From an uncultured Eubacteriales bacterium (GTDB taxonomy: Bacteria > Bacillota > Clostridia > Oscillospirales > Acutalibacteraceae), in assembly GCA_934647945.1 (NCBI GenBank), contig CAKUFK010000008.1, positions 1 to 64,000 of the forward strand: a stretch of 64,000 nt of DNA, written 5' to 3'. Shown here piece after piece: positions 8,577-17,138 of this stretch (within the stretch, counting starts at the first letter, position 1; the number at the start of each line of letters is the position of its first letter). Made by a program: the position numbers and the translations under genes. Below the pieces are notes generated by a model, which had not been told where the DNA came from, did no database searches, and saw only the letters and a program-made list of their open reading frames with translations.

Positions 8577-8789
8577 TTATTGGTTGTCTTCCTTCATACC
8601 AAACCGCTTCTTGAAACGGTCCACACGGCCGCCGGTGTCGACGAGCTTCTGTTTGCCGGTGAAGAACGGATGGCATTTCGAGCAGATTTCCACACGGATA
8701 TTGCTCTTGGTCGAGGAGGTTTCAATCACTTCGCCGCAGGCGCAGGTGATGGTCGTCTTCTCATACTTGGGATGGATGGCCTCTTTCAT
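8577..8789 (-). CDS. rpmE: 50S ribosomal protein L31, zinc-binding form
   Basis: A 70-aa large-subunit protein. It starts MKEAIHPKYEKTTITCACGE and keeps the four Cys of the zinc-binding (C+) type: CACG near residues 16-18 and CSKC at 36-39. The ATG at 8789 follows AGAGGTGA. Its reading frame is open for a long way upstream, through the tRNA-Ser gene, but that extension is not coding. It is the first protein gene downstream of tRNA-Ser. Confidence 0.97.
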   Translation of the reverse strand: MKEAIHPKYEKTTITCACGEVIETSSTKSNIRVEICSKCHPFFTGKQKLVDTGGRVDRFKKRFGMKEDNQ

Positions 8790-8867
8790 TCGTGTCACCT
8801 CTTTCAGAAGCCCTGTCGCACAGGACGGGGGCGGGGATAACCGGAGCAAAAGCCCCGTGAATTCACA

Positions 8868-8958
8868 TGGCGGAGAGTTAGGGATTTGAACCCTAGGTAC
8901 GGGATTACCGTACACACGATTTCCAATCGTGCGCCTTCGACCACTCAGCCAACTCTCC
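8868..8958 (-). tRNA. tRNA-Ser (anticodon GGA)
   Basis: A 91-nt class II tRNA with a long variable arm and an encoded CCA end (8868-8870). Acceptor arms are GGAGAGT and ACTCTCC with discriminator G. The anticodon loop TTGGAAA gives GGA, reading TCC/TCT codons. The variable arm stem is GTACGG/CCGTAC. Confidence 0.97.
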
Positions 8959-9076
8959 ATCGGGCCTTTGAGCGTCCACGCCCAAAGGCGCTCAATTATT
9001 ATAATGAATACCCGCCAAAAAATCAAGCCCTTTTCTGACTTTTTCAAAAAAATTTCAGGACAGGCCCCTTCCGGGA

Positions 9077-9748
9077 TCAGCCGTCGTAATCCAGGCGGAT
9101 CGGCTGCGTCATGGAAACGGCGGCGCGGGCCACCCGCAGCAGCGCCGCAAAACCCCGTTTGGCAAAGCAGTCCAGATCCCGCCCGCCTTTTCCGTTTTCC
9201 AACGCCTCCCAGGAGGCAATCTCCGCTTCGGAGGCCTTCCAGGTGTCCCGGTTGAGCGCCTCCAGCTCCCTGAGAAGCTGCGCCGCCGAACCAATCGGGA
9301 TCTCCTCCTCCCCGGCCGGATCGGGGCCGGTAAGTACCACATCCGCATCGTACGGCAGGAACATTTCGCAATTGGCCGCCACCGTGGGATAACGGCAGGC
9401 ATCCCGTTTCTGTGCCGCTTGGAAAACCGGCAGGGTCTCGAGCCTCTCCAGCCAATCCGCCGGCAACGGCTCCGGCTTCCTCTGCTGATCCCGGTACAAA
9501 GCCCAGAGGAGCAGGCCATACCACCCCTCCCACCCGGGCTCCGCGGTGACACAGGCACCGTCCGGGCTTTCCTCCCAATAGACCGGCTCCCCCACAGCGT
9601 CCAGCGCCGCTTGGCAGGCCATGTCCCGCCAGCCGCAGGCGAGGGATTCGATTCTGGAAAGCGGCGGAAGCGCGTCCGAAGCGGGGGATCCCGGCCAGTC
9701 GTGGGCGTAATAACGGGTCAATGGGCCACAATAGAGCGTCAAACGCAT
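9077..9748 (-). CDS. Hypothetical protein downstream of asnA
   Basis: A 223-aa acidic, tryptophan-rich soluble protein I do not recognise. It opens MRLTLYCGPLTRYYAHDWPG and has several Trp-Glu/Trp-Ala pairs and a central AANCEMFLPYDADVVLTGP. There is no signal peptide or membrane segment. It starts 19 bases after the asnA stop, so it is probably translated from the same message, which would tie it loosely to asparagine supply (inference). The ATG at 9748 is chosen because AAAGGACGG lies upstream and because the longer frame would overlap asnA. Confidence 0.75.
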   Translation of the reverse strand: MRLTLYCGPLTRYYAHDWPGSPASDALPPLSRIESLACGWRDMACQAALDAVGEPVYWEESPDGACVTAEPGWEGWYGLLLWALYRDQQRKPEPLPADWLERLETLPVFQAAQKRDACRYPTVAANCEMFLPYDADVVLTGPDPAGEEEIPIGSAAQLLRELEALNRDTWKASEAEIASWEALENGKGGRDLDCFAKRGFAALLRVARAAVSMTQPIRLDYDG

Positions 9749-9767
9749 GGATATACCGTCCTTTCTG

Positions 9768-10790
9768 TCACAGCAGCGGAACGCCGGCAGCCGCGCACTC
9801 CTCCGCCATGCCCTCCGGCCAAAGGGAGGCCTGCACTTCCCCAATATGGGCTTTTCCGAGGAAAAACATGCACAGCCGGGACTGGCCGATCCCCCCGCCG
9901 ATGGTCTGGGGCAGTTCGCCGTTCAAAAGCGCTCTCTGGAAAGGAAGCGCGGCCCGCTCCTCGCATCCCGCGTCGGCGAGCTGGCGGCGCAAGGCGTCCG
10001 CATCCACCCGGATCCCCATGGACGAGACCTCGAAGGCCCGGTCCAAAAGCGGATAATAGAAGATCAGATCGCCGTTGAGAGACCAATCGTCGTAATCGGG
10101 CGCCCTGCCGTCGTGCCGGCGCCCGGACCGAAGCGCGCCGCCGATCCCGGTCAGAAAGACCGCGCCGTATTCCCGGGCCGCTTCGGTCTCCCGCTCAGAC
10201 GGAGACAGAGCGGGATAGCGGTCCTCGAGCTCCTGGGTGCTGACGATATGGACGGCCTCAGGAAGCAGGCGCGGCAGGCCCGGGATCCTGTCCGCAACCG
10301 CCGCCTCGGTTTCCTTGAAGACCCGGTAAATCGTCTCCACCGTTTTCCGCAGGTATGCGGGGGACCGGTCTTCGGATCGGATCACCTTTTCCCAGTCCCA
10401 CTGATCCACATACAGGGAATGCAGGTTGTCCGTCACCTCGTCCCGGCGGATCGCATTCATATCGGTATAAAGGCCGCTGCCGGCCCGGATCCCATAACGG
10501 CCGAGAGCATGCCGTTTCCACTTGGCCAGGGAGTGGACGATTTCGGCCTTCCGCCCGCCGTCATACCGCATGTCGAAGACGACCGGCCGCTCCACCCCGT
10601 TCAGATTATCGTTGAGCCCGGATTCCGGCCGGACAAACAGCGGCGCGGACACACGGGTCAGGGACAGCGCGTCCGCCAGCCGGTTTTCAAAGGTATCCTT
10701 GAGAAACTTGATGGCCCTTTCGGTTTCGGCAATCCCCAGCTGCGGGCGGTATCCCTTCGGGATTTTGAGCTGATAACGGCTTTCATCCAT
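9768..10790 (-). CDS. asnA: Aspartate--ammonia ligase
   Basis: The ammonia-dependent asparagine synthetase (about 340 aa, the usual family length), related to class II aminoacyl-tRNA synthetases. Visible signatures are RVSAPLFVRPESGLNDNLNG near the start, FDMRYDGGRKAEIVHSLAKW, GLYTDMNAIRRDE, YVDQWDWEKVI and the C-terminal class II motif GGGIGQSRLCMFFL. It converts aspartate, ammonia and ATP to asparagine, AMP and PPi. It lies just downstream of the lone 5S rRNA gene and its terminator. Confidence 0.97.
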   Translation of the reverse strand: MDESRYQLKIPKGYRPQLGIAETERAIKFLKDTFENRLADALSLTRVSAPLFVRPESGLNDNLNGVERPVVFDMRYDGGRKAEIVHSLAKWKRHALGRYGIRAGSGLYTDMNAIRRDEVTDNLHSLYVDQWDWEKVIRSEDRSPAYLRKTVETIYRVFKETEAAVADRIPGLPRLLPEAVHIVSTQELEDRYPALSPSERETEAAREYGAVFLTGIGGALRSGRRHDGRAPDYDDWSLNGDLIFYYPLLDRAFEVSSMGIRVDADALRRQLADAGCEERAALPFQRALLNGELPQTIGGGIGQSRLCMFFLGKAHIGEVQASLWPEGMAEECAAAGVPLL

Positions 10791-10815
10791 GCTGACGCGA
10801 CCCCCTCTTGCATGT

Positions 10816-10846
10816 AGAAAAACGCCCGACTGTTCGTCGAGCGTTC
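10816..10846 (-). terminator. Terminator of the 5S rRNA gene
   Basis: On the minus strand AACGCTCGAC and GTCGGGCGTT pair around a 5-base loop and are followed by TTTTTC, six bases after the 5S 3' end. Confidence 0.8.
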
Positions 10847-10851
10847 TCCGT

Positions 10852-10967
10852 GTCGGCGCCTGCCTATTTTCCCGGGCCGCTTCCAGCCGAGTATCGTGGG
10901 CGCAAATGGGCTTAACTGCCGTGTTCGGGATGGGAACGGGTGTACCCCCACCGCCATCGGCACCGAC
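10852..10967 (-). rRNA. 5S ribosomal RNA, stand-alone gene
   Basis: About 116 nt on the minus strand. Helix I pairs GTCGGTGCC at the 5' end with GGCGCCGAC at the 3' end; the core contains the conserved CCCATCCCGAACACGGCAGT. No 16S or 23S sequence lies nearby: the upstream neighbour is a glycosyltransferase gene and the downstream neighbour is asnA. It has its own promoter (11018-11046) and terminator, so it is an independent transcription unit rather than the tail of an rrn operon. Confidence 0.93.
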
Positions 10968-11017
10968 TGCTTATCGCTGTCCTCCGGGATATCACCGAAT
11001 TCCAAACGACAAGACAC

Positions 11018-11046
11018 AGTATAACACGCTCTTCTCAAAATTGCAA
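11018..11046 (-). promoter_or_regulatory. Promoter of the isolated 5S rRNA gene
   Basis: On the minus strand TTGCAA (11041-11046) and TATACT (11018-11023) are 17 bases apart, placing the transcription start about 45 bases upstream of mature 5S. Confidence 0.65.
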
Positions 11047-11051
11047 GCCTT

Positions 11052-12137
11052 TTATCCAGCCTGCCCTGCAATATGCCCCGAAAACAGCGCCTCGATCGGC
11101 TTTATCCGGTCGACCCGGCAAAACGAATCCGCCCGTTCCTCGGCCTTGGAGGCGTAATGCCGGCGGGTCTCCTCCGGCAGCATCCGCCGCAGCCCGTCCA
11201 GCAGCGCCTCTTCGCTGTTTTCCGTCACAATGCCGTATTCACCGTCCCCGAGCAGCTCTTTCGCCCCGCATACATTGGTGGTGACGACAGGCTTTCCGAG
11301 CAGGACGGCCTCGGTGGCCGCCACGCTCAGCCCCTCGATAAACGAGGAGCAGACATAAACGTCCGACCGGCTGATAAACCGGTAGGGATTGGTCTGATAG
11401 CCCCAAAGCCGGACAGAGTCTTCCAGATGATGGGCCCGGATATAGGCCTCCATGTTTTTCCGTTCGTGTCCATCCCCGACAAACCAGAGCTGCTGCCGGA
11501 CCCCCTCGTCCAATAAGGCCTTATGACAGGCGAGCAGGCGCAGGAACCCTTTTTCCGGGCTGAACCGGCCGACGGTGCAGAGGATCGGCGCGTCACGGCG
11601 AACCTCCTCCCCGATCGGTTCGGACGCGGCCTCCTCGATAGCCTTGTAATCGATCGGGTTGTAGCACAGGATCAGGTCGTCCGGCCGGCCGTACAGCGGC
11701 GCAAAGGCCTCCATGACTTCGCTGGAAATGAACACCATCTTATCAAACCGCTGGTGTTCCTTCAGATGATCCGTATCCAGCCCATGCATCCACGCGAGCT
11801 TGACCGCGCGGCTGGGCGATTTGGACAGCATCCGTGTCGGCACCCCCGCCTGGAAGGCGATTTCATAGTCATATTCTCTGCGCACCAGCCGCCGGTACAG
11901 CCATGTCTGCGGCAACAGCGATACCAGATGGGACAGGCCTTTGAAATAGGTCTTGAAAACCGGCTGGACATGGACGCGCGGGTCGATGTGGTACCGGCCC
12001 GGATCATAGCGGAAAAGGACCAGCAGCGTCACGTCGAACCGGTCTTTATCGAGCCCGTTGACGATGTCGACGGCCACCTTATCCACACCGCCCACAAAAA
12101 GATGATTGGTCACAAACAGCAACCGCGTTTTTTCCAT
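11052..12137 (-). CDS. Glycosyltransferase, GT4 family
   Basis: A 361-aa GT-B fold enzyme that would transfer a sugar from a nucleotide donor during surface-polysaccharide or glycolipid synthesis. The N-terminal acceptor domain has FVTNHLFVGGVDKVAVDIV, a typical GT4 glycine loop. The C-terminal donor domain carries TVGRFSPEKGFLRLL and the E-x7-E-like FIEGLSVAATEAVLLGKPVV. ATG 12137 follows AGGAGGAT. It is divergent from the polysaccharide operon at 12.6 kb and may serve the same polymer. Confidence 0.88.
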   Translation of the reverse strand: MEKTRLLFVTNHLFVGGVDKVAVDIVNGLDKDRFDVTLLVLFRYDPGRYHIDPRVHVQPVFKTYFKGLSHLVSLLPQTWLYRRLVRREYDYEIAFQAGVPTRMLSKSPSRAVKLAWMHGLDTDHLKEHQRFDKMVFISSEVMEAFAPLYGRPDDLILCYNPIDYKAIEEAASEPIGEEVRRDAPILCTVGRFSPEKGFLRLLACHKALLDEGVRQQLWFVGDGHERKNMEAYIRAHHLEDSVRLWGYQTNPYRFISRSDVYVCSSFIEGLSVAATEAVLLGKPVVTTNVCGAKELLGDGEYGIVTENSEEALLDGLRRMLPEETRRHYASKAEERADSFCRVDRIKPIEALFSGHIAGQAG

Positions 12138-12465
12138 AAAACATCCTCCTGGCCGACAGAGAGCGGACACGCTCCGCGCCGATTCACATTCCCGCGCGCG
12201 CCGCTTCGCGGACCATCCTGTCCGTTTTGACAGCAGCACAAAGCCAAATCATTATAGCATAGCGTGGGGCGTTTGTCACGGGCTTTTTGATGAATTCCCG
12301 CCAAACGCCATCCGGCGTCCTGTTCGGCCGCCTTTGGGCAGGTGCCTTCGGAGGGTTGCCGAACGGCTCCCCCGCCTGCCTGCCCCCCCTGTCGGTCCGG
12401 CGGCGGGGCGGGTATGTCGGGAGCTCCCGTCCGGCAACCGGCATCCGGGCTGGCTGCGGAGTCGG
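12138..12465. other. Intergenic region, nothing further recognised
   Basis: This GC-rich stretch separates the divergent glycosyltransferase and polysaccharide operon. I see several short inverted repeats and no credible coding frame or RNA. Confidence 0.5.
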
Positions 12466-12495
12466 TTGACACGCCTTCTTTCTTTGTGCTATAAT
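12466..12495 (+). promoter_or_regulatory. Consensus promoter of the polysaccharide operon
   Basis: TTGACA (12466-12471) and TATAAT (12490-12495) are both perfect sigma-A hexamers, 18 bases apart. The start would lie near 12502, leaving a leader of about 130 bases before the GTG start of the Wzz-like gene. Confidence 0.88.
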
Positions 12496-12634
12496 GCGTC
12501 AGTATACGTTAGGAATCGCGTGTGGAGCAGCTTCATCGTTCCGCATCCCGGCCTTGCGGTCCGCCCCGCGGCCGCTTTGCCGTATGCAACCGCCGTTGTA
12601 CATTGTGTAAGAATTTTGAAAGGACTGTCGTTTA

Positions 12635-13597
12635 GTGGAGAATCCCAACGATACGTTTGACTTTAAGGACTTCATCCTATCCATTTTGCGCCGGTGGAGA
12701 CTTTTTCTCCTTTGTCTGCTGCTGTTTGCATTCGTCGGCGCAGGACTGCGGGCGTTCAGCTTTGTCCGGAATTCCTCTGAACCGGACGGAAAAAAAAGCC
12801 TGTCGGCGGAGCAATATGAGCGGCTGACCAATCAGGAAAAGATGCTGAAAGTCCAGATCGAGGAGCAGGGGAACTACCTGGCCAACAGCCTCTACCTCAA
12901 TTTGGATGTCTGGCAGCTGCAAACCTGTGAGATCGTGCTGACTCTCGCCCCCCGTCAAACCCTTTCCTCTGAGATGGACGCCTTCCAGCTCAAAAGTCAT
13001 ACCGCCGCGTTGGGAGATGTGCTGCGCGGCGCCCTTCTGGGGGACGACACCGCCTCGGCCGTATCCAAGGCCCTCGGCTTGGATGAAGCCCAGCAGCGGT
13101 ATGTCAAGGAACTCATTTCCATTGAATATCTGGACGATACGGCCGCGCTGCTGCTGCGTTCCGTCTATTCCACGCGGGAGGGGGCCAAGGCCATAGCCGA
13201 CGCGGCCTATCAGACGGTGACGAGCACCTTCTCCAAGTCCGGCGCCTTCTCATCCGCCTACACCCTGGAAAAAATGGGCGAATCGGTTTACGGGACCTAT
13301 ACGGATGAAAGTCTGCTCCGGCGCAGCGAGGCGGAAACCCAGCTGGCCAATCTGCAGACGGCACTGACCGCGGTCCAGGAGCAGCTGCGGACCGCGCCGG
13401 TCACAGGGAGTTTCAGCGTCTCCTCCTGTATCAAATACGGCATACTCGGCGGCGCCGCCGGGCTGCTCATCGCGTTTTTGCTGACGTTTTTGCTGGACAT
13501 CATGGATCCCCGGCTGCGTCACGCCGGTCAGCTCAAAAAGGATTTGGGCCTGAAAGTTCTGGGATCTCTGTCGAAGAAACAGACGAAGGGCAAATAG
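12635..13597 (+). CDS. Wzz/CapA-like chain-length regulator
   Basis: A 320-aa polysaccharide co-polymerase type protein. A cytoplasmic N-terminus (FKDFILSILRRWR) leads to a first membrane helix (about residues 22-42), then a large extracellular, coiled-coil-prone region, then a second helix near 268-290 (GILGGAAGLLIAFLLTFLL) and a short cytoplasmic tail DPRLRHAGQLKKDLGLKVLG. This is the layout of the Gram-positive transmembrane modulator that partners a BY-kinase. The GTG at 12635 follows AAAGGA. First gene of the operon; the next gene is kinase-like but lacks a P-loop. Confidence 0.8.
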   Translation: MENPNDTFDFKDFILSILRRWRLFLLCLLLFAFVGAGLRAFSFVRNSSEPDGKKSLSAEQYERLTNQEKMLKVQIEEQGNYLANSLYLNLDVWQLQTCEIVLTLAPRQTLSSEMDAFQLKSHTAALGDVLRGALLGDDTASAVSKALGLDEAQQRYVKELISIEYLDDTAALLLRSVYSTREGAKAIADAAYQTVTSTFSKSGAFSSAYTLEKMGESVYGTYTDESLLRRSEAETQLANLQTALTAVQEQLRTAPVTGSFSVSSCIKYGILGGAAGLLIAFLLTFLLDIMDPRLRHAGQLKKDLGLKVLGSLSKKQTKGK

Positions 13598-13629
13598 TTT
13601 GAAAGAAAGGCACCGCCTTACTTTCAAAC
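13597..13629 (+). repeat. Long hairpin beginning at the Wzz stop codon
   Basis: gtttgaaag pairs with ctttcaaac and an inner aaggc with gcctt, giving 14 pairs with one A-A mismatch and a 3-base loop. GGGTTTTG follows. A partial terminator or mRNA-stability element that lowers expression of the genes downstream is plausible. Confidence 0.55.
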
Positions 13630-13703
13630 GGGTTTTGTGCCTTTCCGGCTTCGCCGGGACCGGCATAACTCCCCGGTCTCTAGAAAGGAATTGAGTTATC
13701 GAC

Positions 13704-14132
13704 ATGTTGAATTGTATCGACCGTTGGATAGACCGCCTGGACGGCGTATATGAACCGCCCTGTTCCACCGCGGAAGCCGTAGACAATATCGCCGGGACCC
13801 TGCTTCATCTGGGCGGCGACACGCCCCGGCATATCGCCGTGGTCAGCACCCTTCGTTCCGGGGAACCGGCGCGCTGCTGCTCCCTGCTGGTCGAGCGGCT
13901 GAAGGCCATGGGCCACACAGCCTGCGTCGACGGCGGCAAGGACGCGGCCTGCGCGTTTGTCTTTCATCCCTGTGATGAAATCCTTTCACAGGAAAGAAGC
14001 CGCCCCCTTCTCCAGGTATGCCGGGAGACGATTTTTGTGGAGGCTCTGAAAAAATCGTCGGTTTCCTCGATACGGGAAGCCTGTTCCATTATGGGGGAAA
14101 AGACCGACATTCTCGGGGTCATCCTCGTTTGA
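13704..14132 (+). CDS. BY-kinase-like protein without a Walker A motif
   Basis: A 142-aa protein in the place where polysaccharide operons carry the tyrosine autokinase (CpsD/CapB). The fold signature is recognisable: RHIAVVSTLRSGE at 42-54 takes the position of the P-loop strand, LLVERLKAMGHTACVDGG at 61-78 that of the next helix-strand unit, and KTDILGVILV at the end matches the kinases' closing strand. However no GK[ST] is present (the position reads SGEPARCCS), no acidic Walker A' is present, and there is no C-terminal tyrosine cluster. It is much shorter than a real kinase. Probably an inactive scaffold for the Wzz-like neighbour, or a decayed gene. AAAGGA lies upstream of the ATG. Confidence 0.6.
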   Translation: MLNCIDRWIDRLDGVYEPPCSTAEAVDNIAGTLLHLGGDTPRHIAVVSTLRSGEPARCCSLLVERLKAMGHTACVDGGKDAACAFVFHPCDEILSQERSRPLLQVCRETIFVEALKKSSVSSIREACSIMGEKTDILGVILV

Positions 14133-14189
14133 TCCATATAAGCGTTTTTTCCGAACCGCGTGTGCTCTATATATGAGGGATGTGAGCGA

Positions 14190-15308
14190 TTGAACTTTAT
14201 AACAGCCGTTTCAACGATCTACGTGGCCGCTTTTGTCCTCATCTATATTGTCGCCGCGTGCAAGAACGTGCGCATCAAGGCCACACAACTGTATGCCCTG
14301 ACGTTCGGCTTCATCCTCTCGCTGTCCATCATCGCCTTTTTCACCAAACCGTATAAGGACGACGACCTGACATTTTATTATCAGCTGTTGCAGGAGATGC
14401 GCCAGAATGGGCTGCGTTGGACCTTGACGGAGTCCATTTATGCATCTGACGTCGTTGTCAATTTGTATTTTTATCTGATTGCCTGGACGGGGGTCTTTCA
14501 GCTCCTCCCGGCCCTGTCCATCGCGATCATTTATTCGTTGCTGTTCGCCTCGCTGTATCAGATACAGAATCGGTATAAGACGTCTCCCTATTCCCTCCTT
14601 TTCTTCCTGATCGTGCATTTCTCCTTCCTGTTTTTCCGCTGGACGCTCTCCGGCATCCGGAATTATCTGGCTTTCGCCCTCTTCGCCTATGCGGTCATAC
14701 GGGAATTCGCGCTGAAAAAACAGGGACCGCTGAACTGGGTGCTTTATCTGACGGCTACCTTTACGCATTTTTCCCTGGCGTTCTTTTTGCTCATCCGCGT
14801 ATTATGCTCCCGGCGCCTGTATGGCTATGTGCGGCGCTGGAAATATGTTCTTGTCGGCTGGGGGCTCATCTCCGGCCTTGCGGCGCGTCTGCTCACCCTT
14901 GTTCCTATCGGCATCGTACAGAAGATCGGAGCCAAAATCCAAGTGTATTTTCTGTATATGGAGTTTGACATGCGCAAGGTTGTGCTGCGTTTCCTGTTAT
15001 TCGCGTTGATGTTGTTCATGTACGGCATGGTCCACAAACACAACCGGCAGGCCATCGCCGACAAACAGCGATATTATGCGTTCCTTGAAATATCCATGCT
15101 CCTGATCCTGGGGTCGGTTTTTATCCCGCTTCTGTTCGACCGTTGCGTCAGTTTTCTGTTGTTCGCTGGCTTTCCTTTGTTTGCCGATTTTTTCGCCTGC
15201 ACGGAAAAACGCAGCCGGTATTTGTTTCTATCCCTGCTCATTCCCCCCACAGCCTTCATGGCCGGCATTCAGCTTGTTGATGCGTATAATTTCTGGGCAT
15301 TCTTTTAG
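14190..15308 (+). CDS. EpsG-family (Wzy-like) polysaccharide polymerase
   Basis: About 372 aa, with roughly ten hydrophobic segments and a long extracellular loop after the second (FFTKPYKDDDLTFYYQL), a feature of EpsG-like polymerases. It would polymerise lipid-linked repeat units outside the membrane. The TTG at 14190 (LNFITAVSTIYVAAF) is favoured because GAGGGATG precedes it; a GTG at 14160 in frame has no site. It sits between the kinase-like gene and the flippase, consistent with a Wzx/Wzy pathway. Confidence 0.78.
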   Translation: MNFITAVSTIYVAAFVLIYIVAACKNVRIKATQLYALTFGFILSLSIIAFFTKPYKDDDLTFYYQLLQEMRQNGLRWTLTESIYASDVVVNLYFYLIAWTGVFQLLPALSIAIIYSLLFASLYQIQNRYKTSPYSLLFFLIVHFSFLFFRWTLSGIRNYLAFALFAYAVIREFALKKQGPLNWVLYLTATFTHFSLAFFLLIRVLCSRRLYGYVRRWKYVLVGWGLISGLAARLLTLVPIGIVQKIGAKIQVYFLYMEFDMRKVVLRFLLFALMLFMYGMVHKHNRQAIADKQRYYAFLEISMLLILGSVFIPLLFDRCVSFLLFAGFPLFADFFACTEKRSRYLFLSLLIPPTAFMAGIQLVDAYNFWAFF

Positions 15309-15518
15309 CAGTATCCCGTCATATGCGCCGAGGCCGCCCGATGATAGTCCCCGCGAATCCTCTAAGACCCTTTTATCGGTACCGTGCGGCCCATTCATGC
15401 GCAAAACGGTAATTGCCCCATCCCGAATCCGGACCAACACGCCGTGTCTGACGGTGTTCGGGTTTCGATTCAGGTTTACGCGGAATATATCGGTCCGCCG
15501 AAAAAGGCAGGGATGTAA

Positions 15519-17009
15519 ATGTCGAAATCCGTTACCAAAAATATGATGGCCAAGATGGCGCTCAATATCCTCAATGTCGTCCTGCCGCTCATCACCGGCC
15601 CCTATCTGGCACACGTCCTCGATGTCGAACTCTATGGCCAGTACAACCGTGCGTTCGCTCTCATCAGCTGGTTTATCCCTTTTGCCTCGTTGGGAATATA
15701 CAATTACGGGATCCGGGTCATCAGCCAGGCCAAAAAAGACCCAGTCCGTCTGGAAACCCTTTTCACCTCCCTGTTCACCATGGGGGTGATCAGCACCACG
15801 CTCGTGACCGGCGTTTATCTGCTCTACGCGCTGTTCGTCCCGTCGGCCGCCCTGGTCCCGCTTTATCTCTTGCTCTCCATTCAGCTGGTTGCCAGTGCCT
15901 TCCTCGTGGAGTGGATGAACGAGGCATTTGAAAATTACGGGTTCATCCTCTATAAAACGCTCATTATCCGCGTACTGTATGTCATCAGCATTTTTATATT
16001 CGTCCGTAAGTCTGGAGACATCCTGCCCTATACCTTCATTGCCTCCCTCGTCCTTCTGGTCAACAACCTGTGCAGCTTTGCCTATGTCAAACGCAAGGTA
16101 CGGTTCCGCCGGATCGGCAAACGGGATCTGACCGGACTGATCAAGCCTCTGCTGGTCATGCTCCTGCTGACCAACGCCAGCATGTTCTACACCACGCTGG
16201 ACCGGTTGTTTTTGTCCGTATTTGCCAAGGATACTCCCGCGTACACCTCCTTTTACACCTTCTCGCTGACCATCACGCAGCTCATCACCAACGTCATCAA
16301 CGCAATTGTACTGGCGACGATTCCGCGTCTGGCCGCTTATCTGGGGGAAAACCGGCAGGAAGACTATCACAGGCTGCTGCATTCCTCCTCCCGCACCTTT
16401 TTCATGTTGGGAATCCCCATGTCGATCGGGATCAGCGTCATGGCATATCCCATCATGTTTATTTACGGAAACGAGGCCTATCTGCCGGCCGGCCTCACGC
16501 TCGCCATTTTCGGCGTCCGCTGCCTGCTGTGGCTGTGCGATATCGTGCTGGCCAACCAGGTGATTTTTGTCCACGGCAAGGAGTCCCTGCTCACCCGCAT
16601 CTATTTTACAGGAGGGGCGGTCAACCTGCTGCTCAACAGCCTGCTGGTCGTATTCCGTCAGGTGCGCCCCGAATGGATGATCCTGACCACCATTGTCTCC
16701 GAGATCGTGCTCGTCCTGCTTCAGTGGCGATGTGTGCGTCTGAACTTCGGCAAATCCATTCGCGTTTTCGACTGGCACACCCTGAAATATCTGCTCACCG
16801 CCCTATGCTTCTATCCGATCGTGATCCTGATCAACCGGTTCGGCGGGCTGCAGTTCCGCTACGACATGCGTTTTTTCACTATCGTCGTGATCTCGGTCGG
16901 CGTTTGCGCCGTCTTCTACGGTACCGTCCTGCTCGCAACCAAAGACGAAGCTCTGTTCCATTTGCTCCGGACAGTCAAAAACAAAATCTTCCGCCGCGGC
17001 TCGCGGTAG
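15519..17009 (+). CDS. Polysaccharide flippase, Wzx/RfbX type
   Basis: A 496-aa MATE/MOP superfamily exporter with about 12-14 membrane helices. It opens KNMMAKMALNILNVVLPLITGPYLAHVL, followed by YGQYNRAFALISWF, the standard N-terminal pattern of the family (MALNILN, GPYLAHVLD and so on). It would flip undecaprenyl-linked repeat units to the outer face for the polymerase encoded upstream. AAAAAGGCAGGG precedes the ATG. The 210 bases between it and the polymerase hold a 44-codon open frame without recognisable features. Confidence 0.9.
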   Translation: MSKSVTKNMMAKMALNILNVVLPLITGPYLAHVLDVELYGQYNRAFALISWFIPFASLGIYNYGIRVISQAKKDPVRLETLFTSLFTMGVISTTLVTGVYLLYALFVPSAALVPLYLLLSIQLVASAFLVEWMNEAFENYGFILYKTLIIRVLYVISIFIFVRKSGDILPYTFIASLVLLVNNLCSFAYVKRKVRFRRIGKRDLTGLIKPLLVMLLLTNASMFYTTLDRLFLSVFAKDTPAYTSFYTFSLTITQLITNVINAIVLATIPRLAAYLGENRQEDYHRLLHSSSRTFFMLGIPMSIGISVMAYPIMFIYGNEAYLPAGLTLAIFGVRCLLWLCDIVLANQVIFVHGKESLLTRIYFTGGAVNLLLNSLLVVFRQVRPEWMILTTIVSEIVLVLLQWRCVRLNFGKSIRVFDWHTLKYLLTALCFYPIVILINRFGGLQFRYDMRFFTIVVISVGVCAVFYGTVLLATKDEALFHLLRTVKNKIFRRGSR

Positions 17010-17091
17010 CCGGTGCCATCCGGTCGCGCGGCGCGCGTTTATATTTCCAGAGCAGACCGATCCAGATGGCCCCCTACCGAATCCAAAGCGC

Positions 17092-17138
17092 AAAAAATCG
17101 GCTTTCACCGCCAGAAGCGGACGAAAGCCGATTTTTTT
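17092..17138. terminator. Bidirectional terminator between convergent genes
   Basis: A 15-bp stem (aaaaaatcggctttc and its complement) with a 16-base loop has an A run on one side and a T run on the other. It can end both the polysaccharide operon and the GNAT transcript; its 3' end touches the GNAT stop codon. Confidence 0.85.

Noticed and set aside
15384..15518. 44-codon frame ending at the flippase start
   Set aside because: GTG start without a ribosome binding site, no recognisable features; left as part of the spacer.
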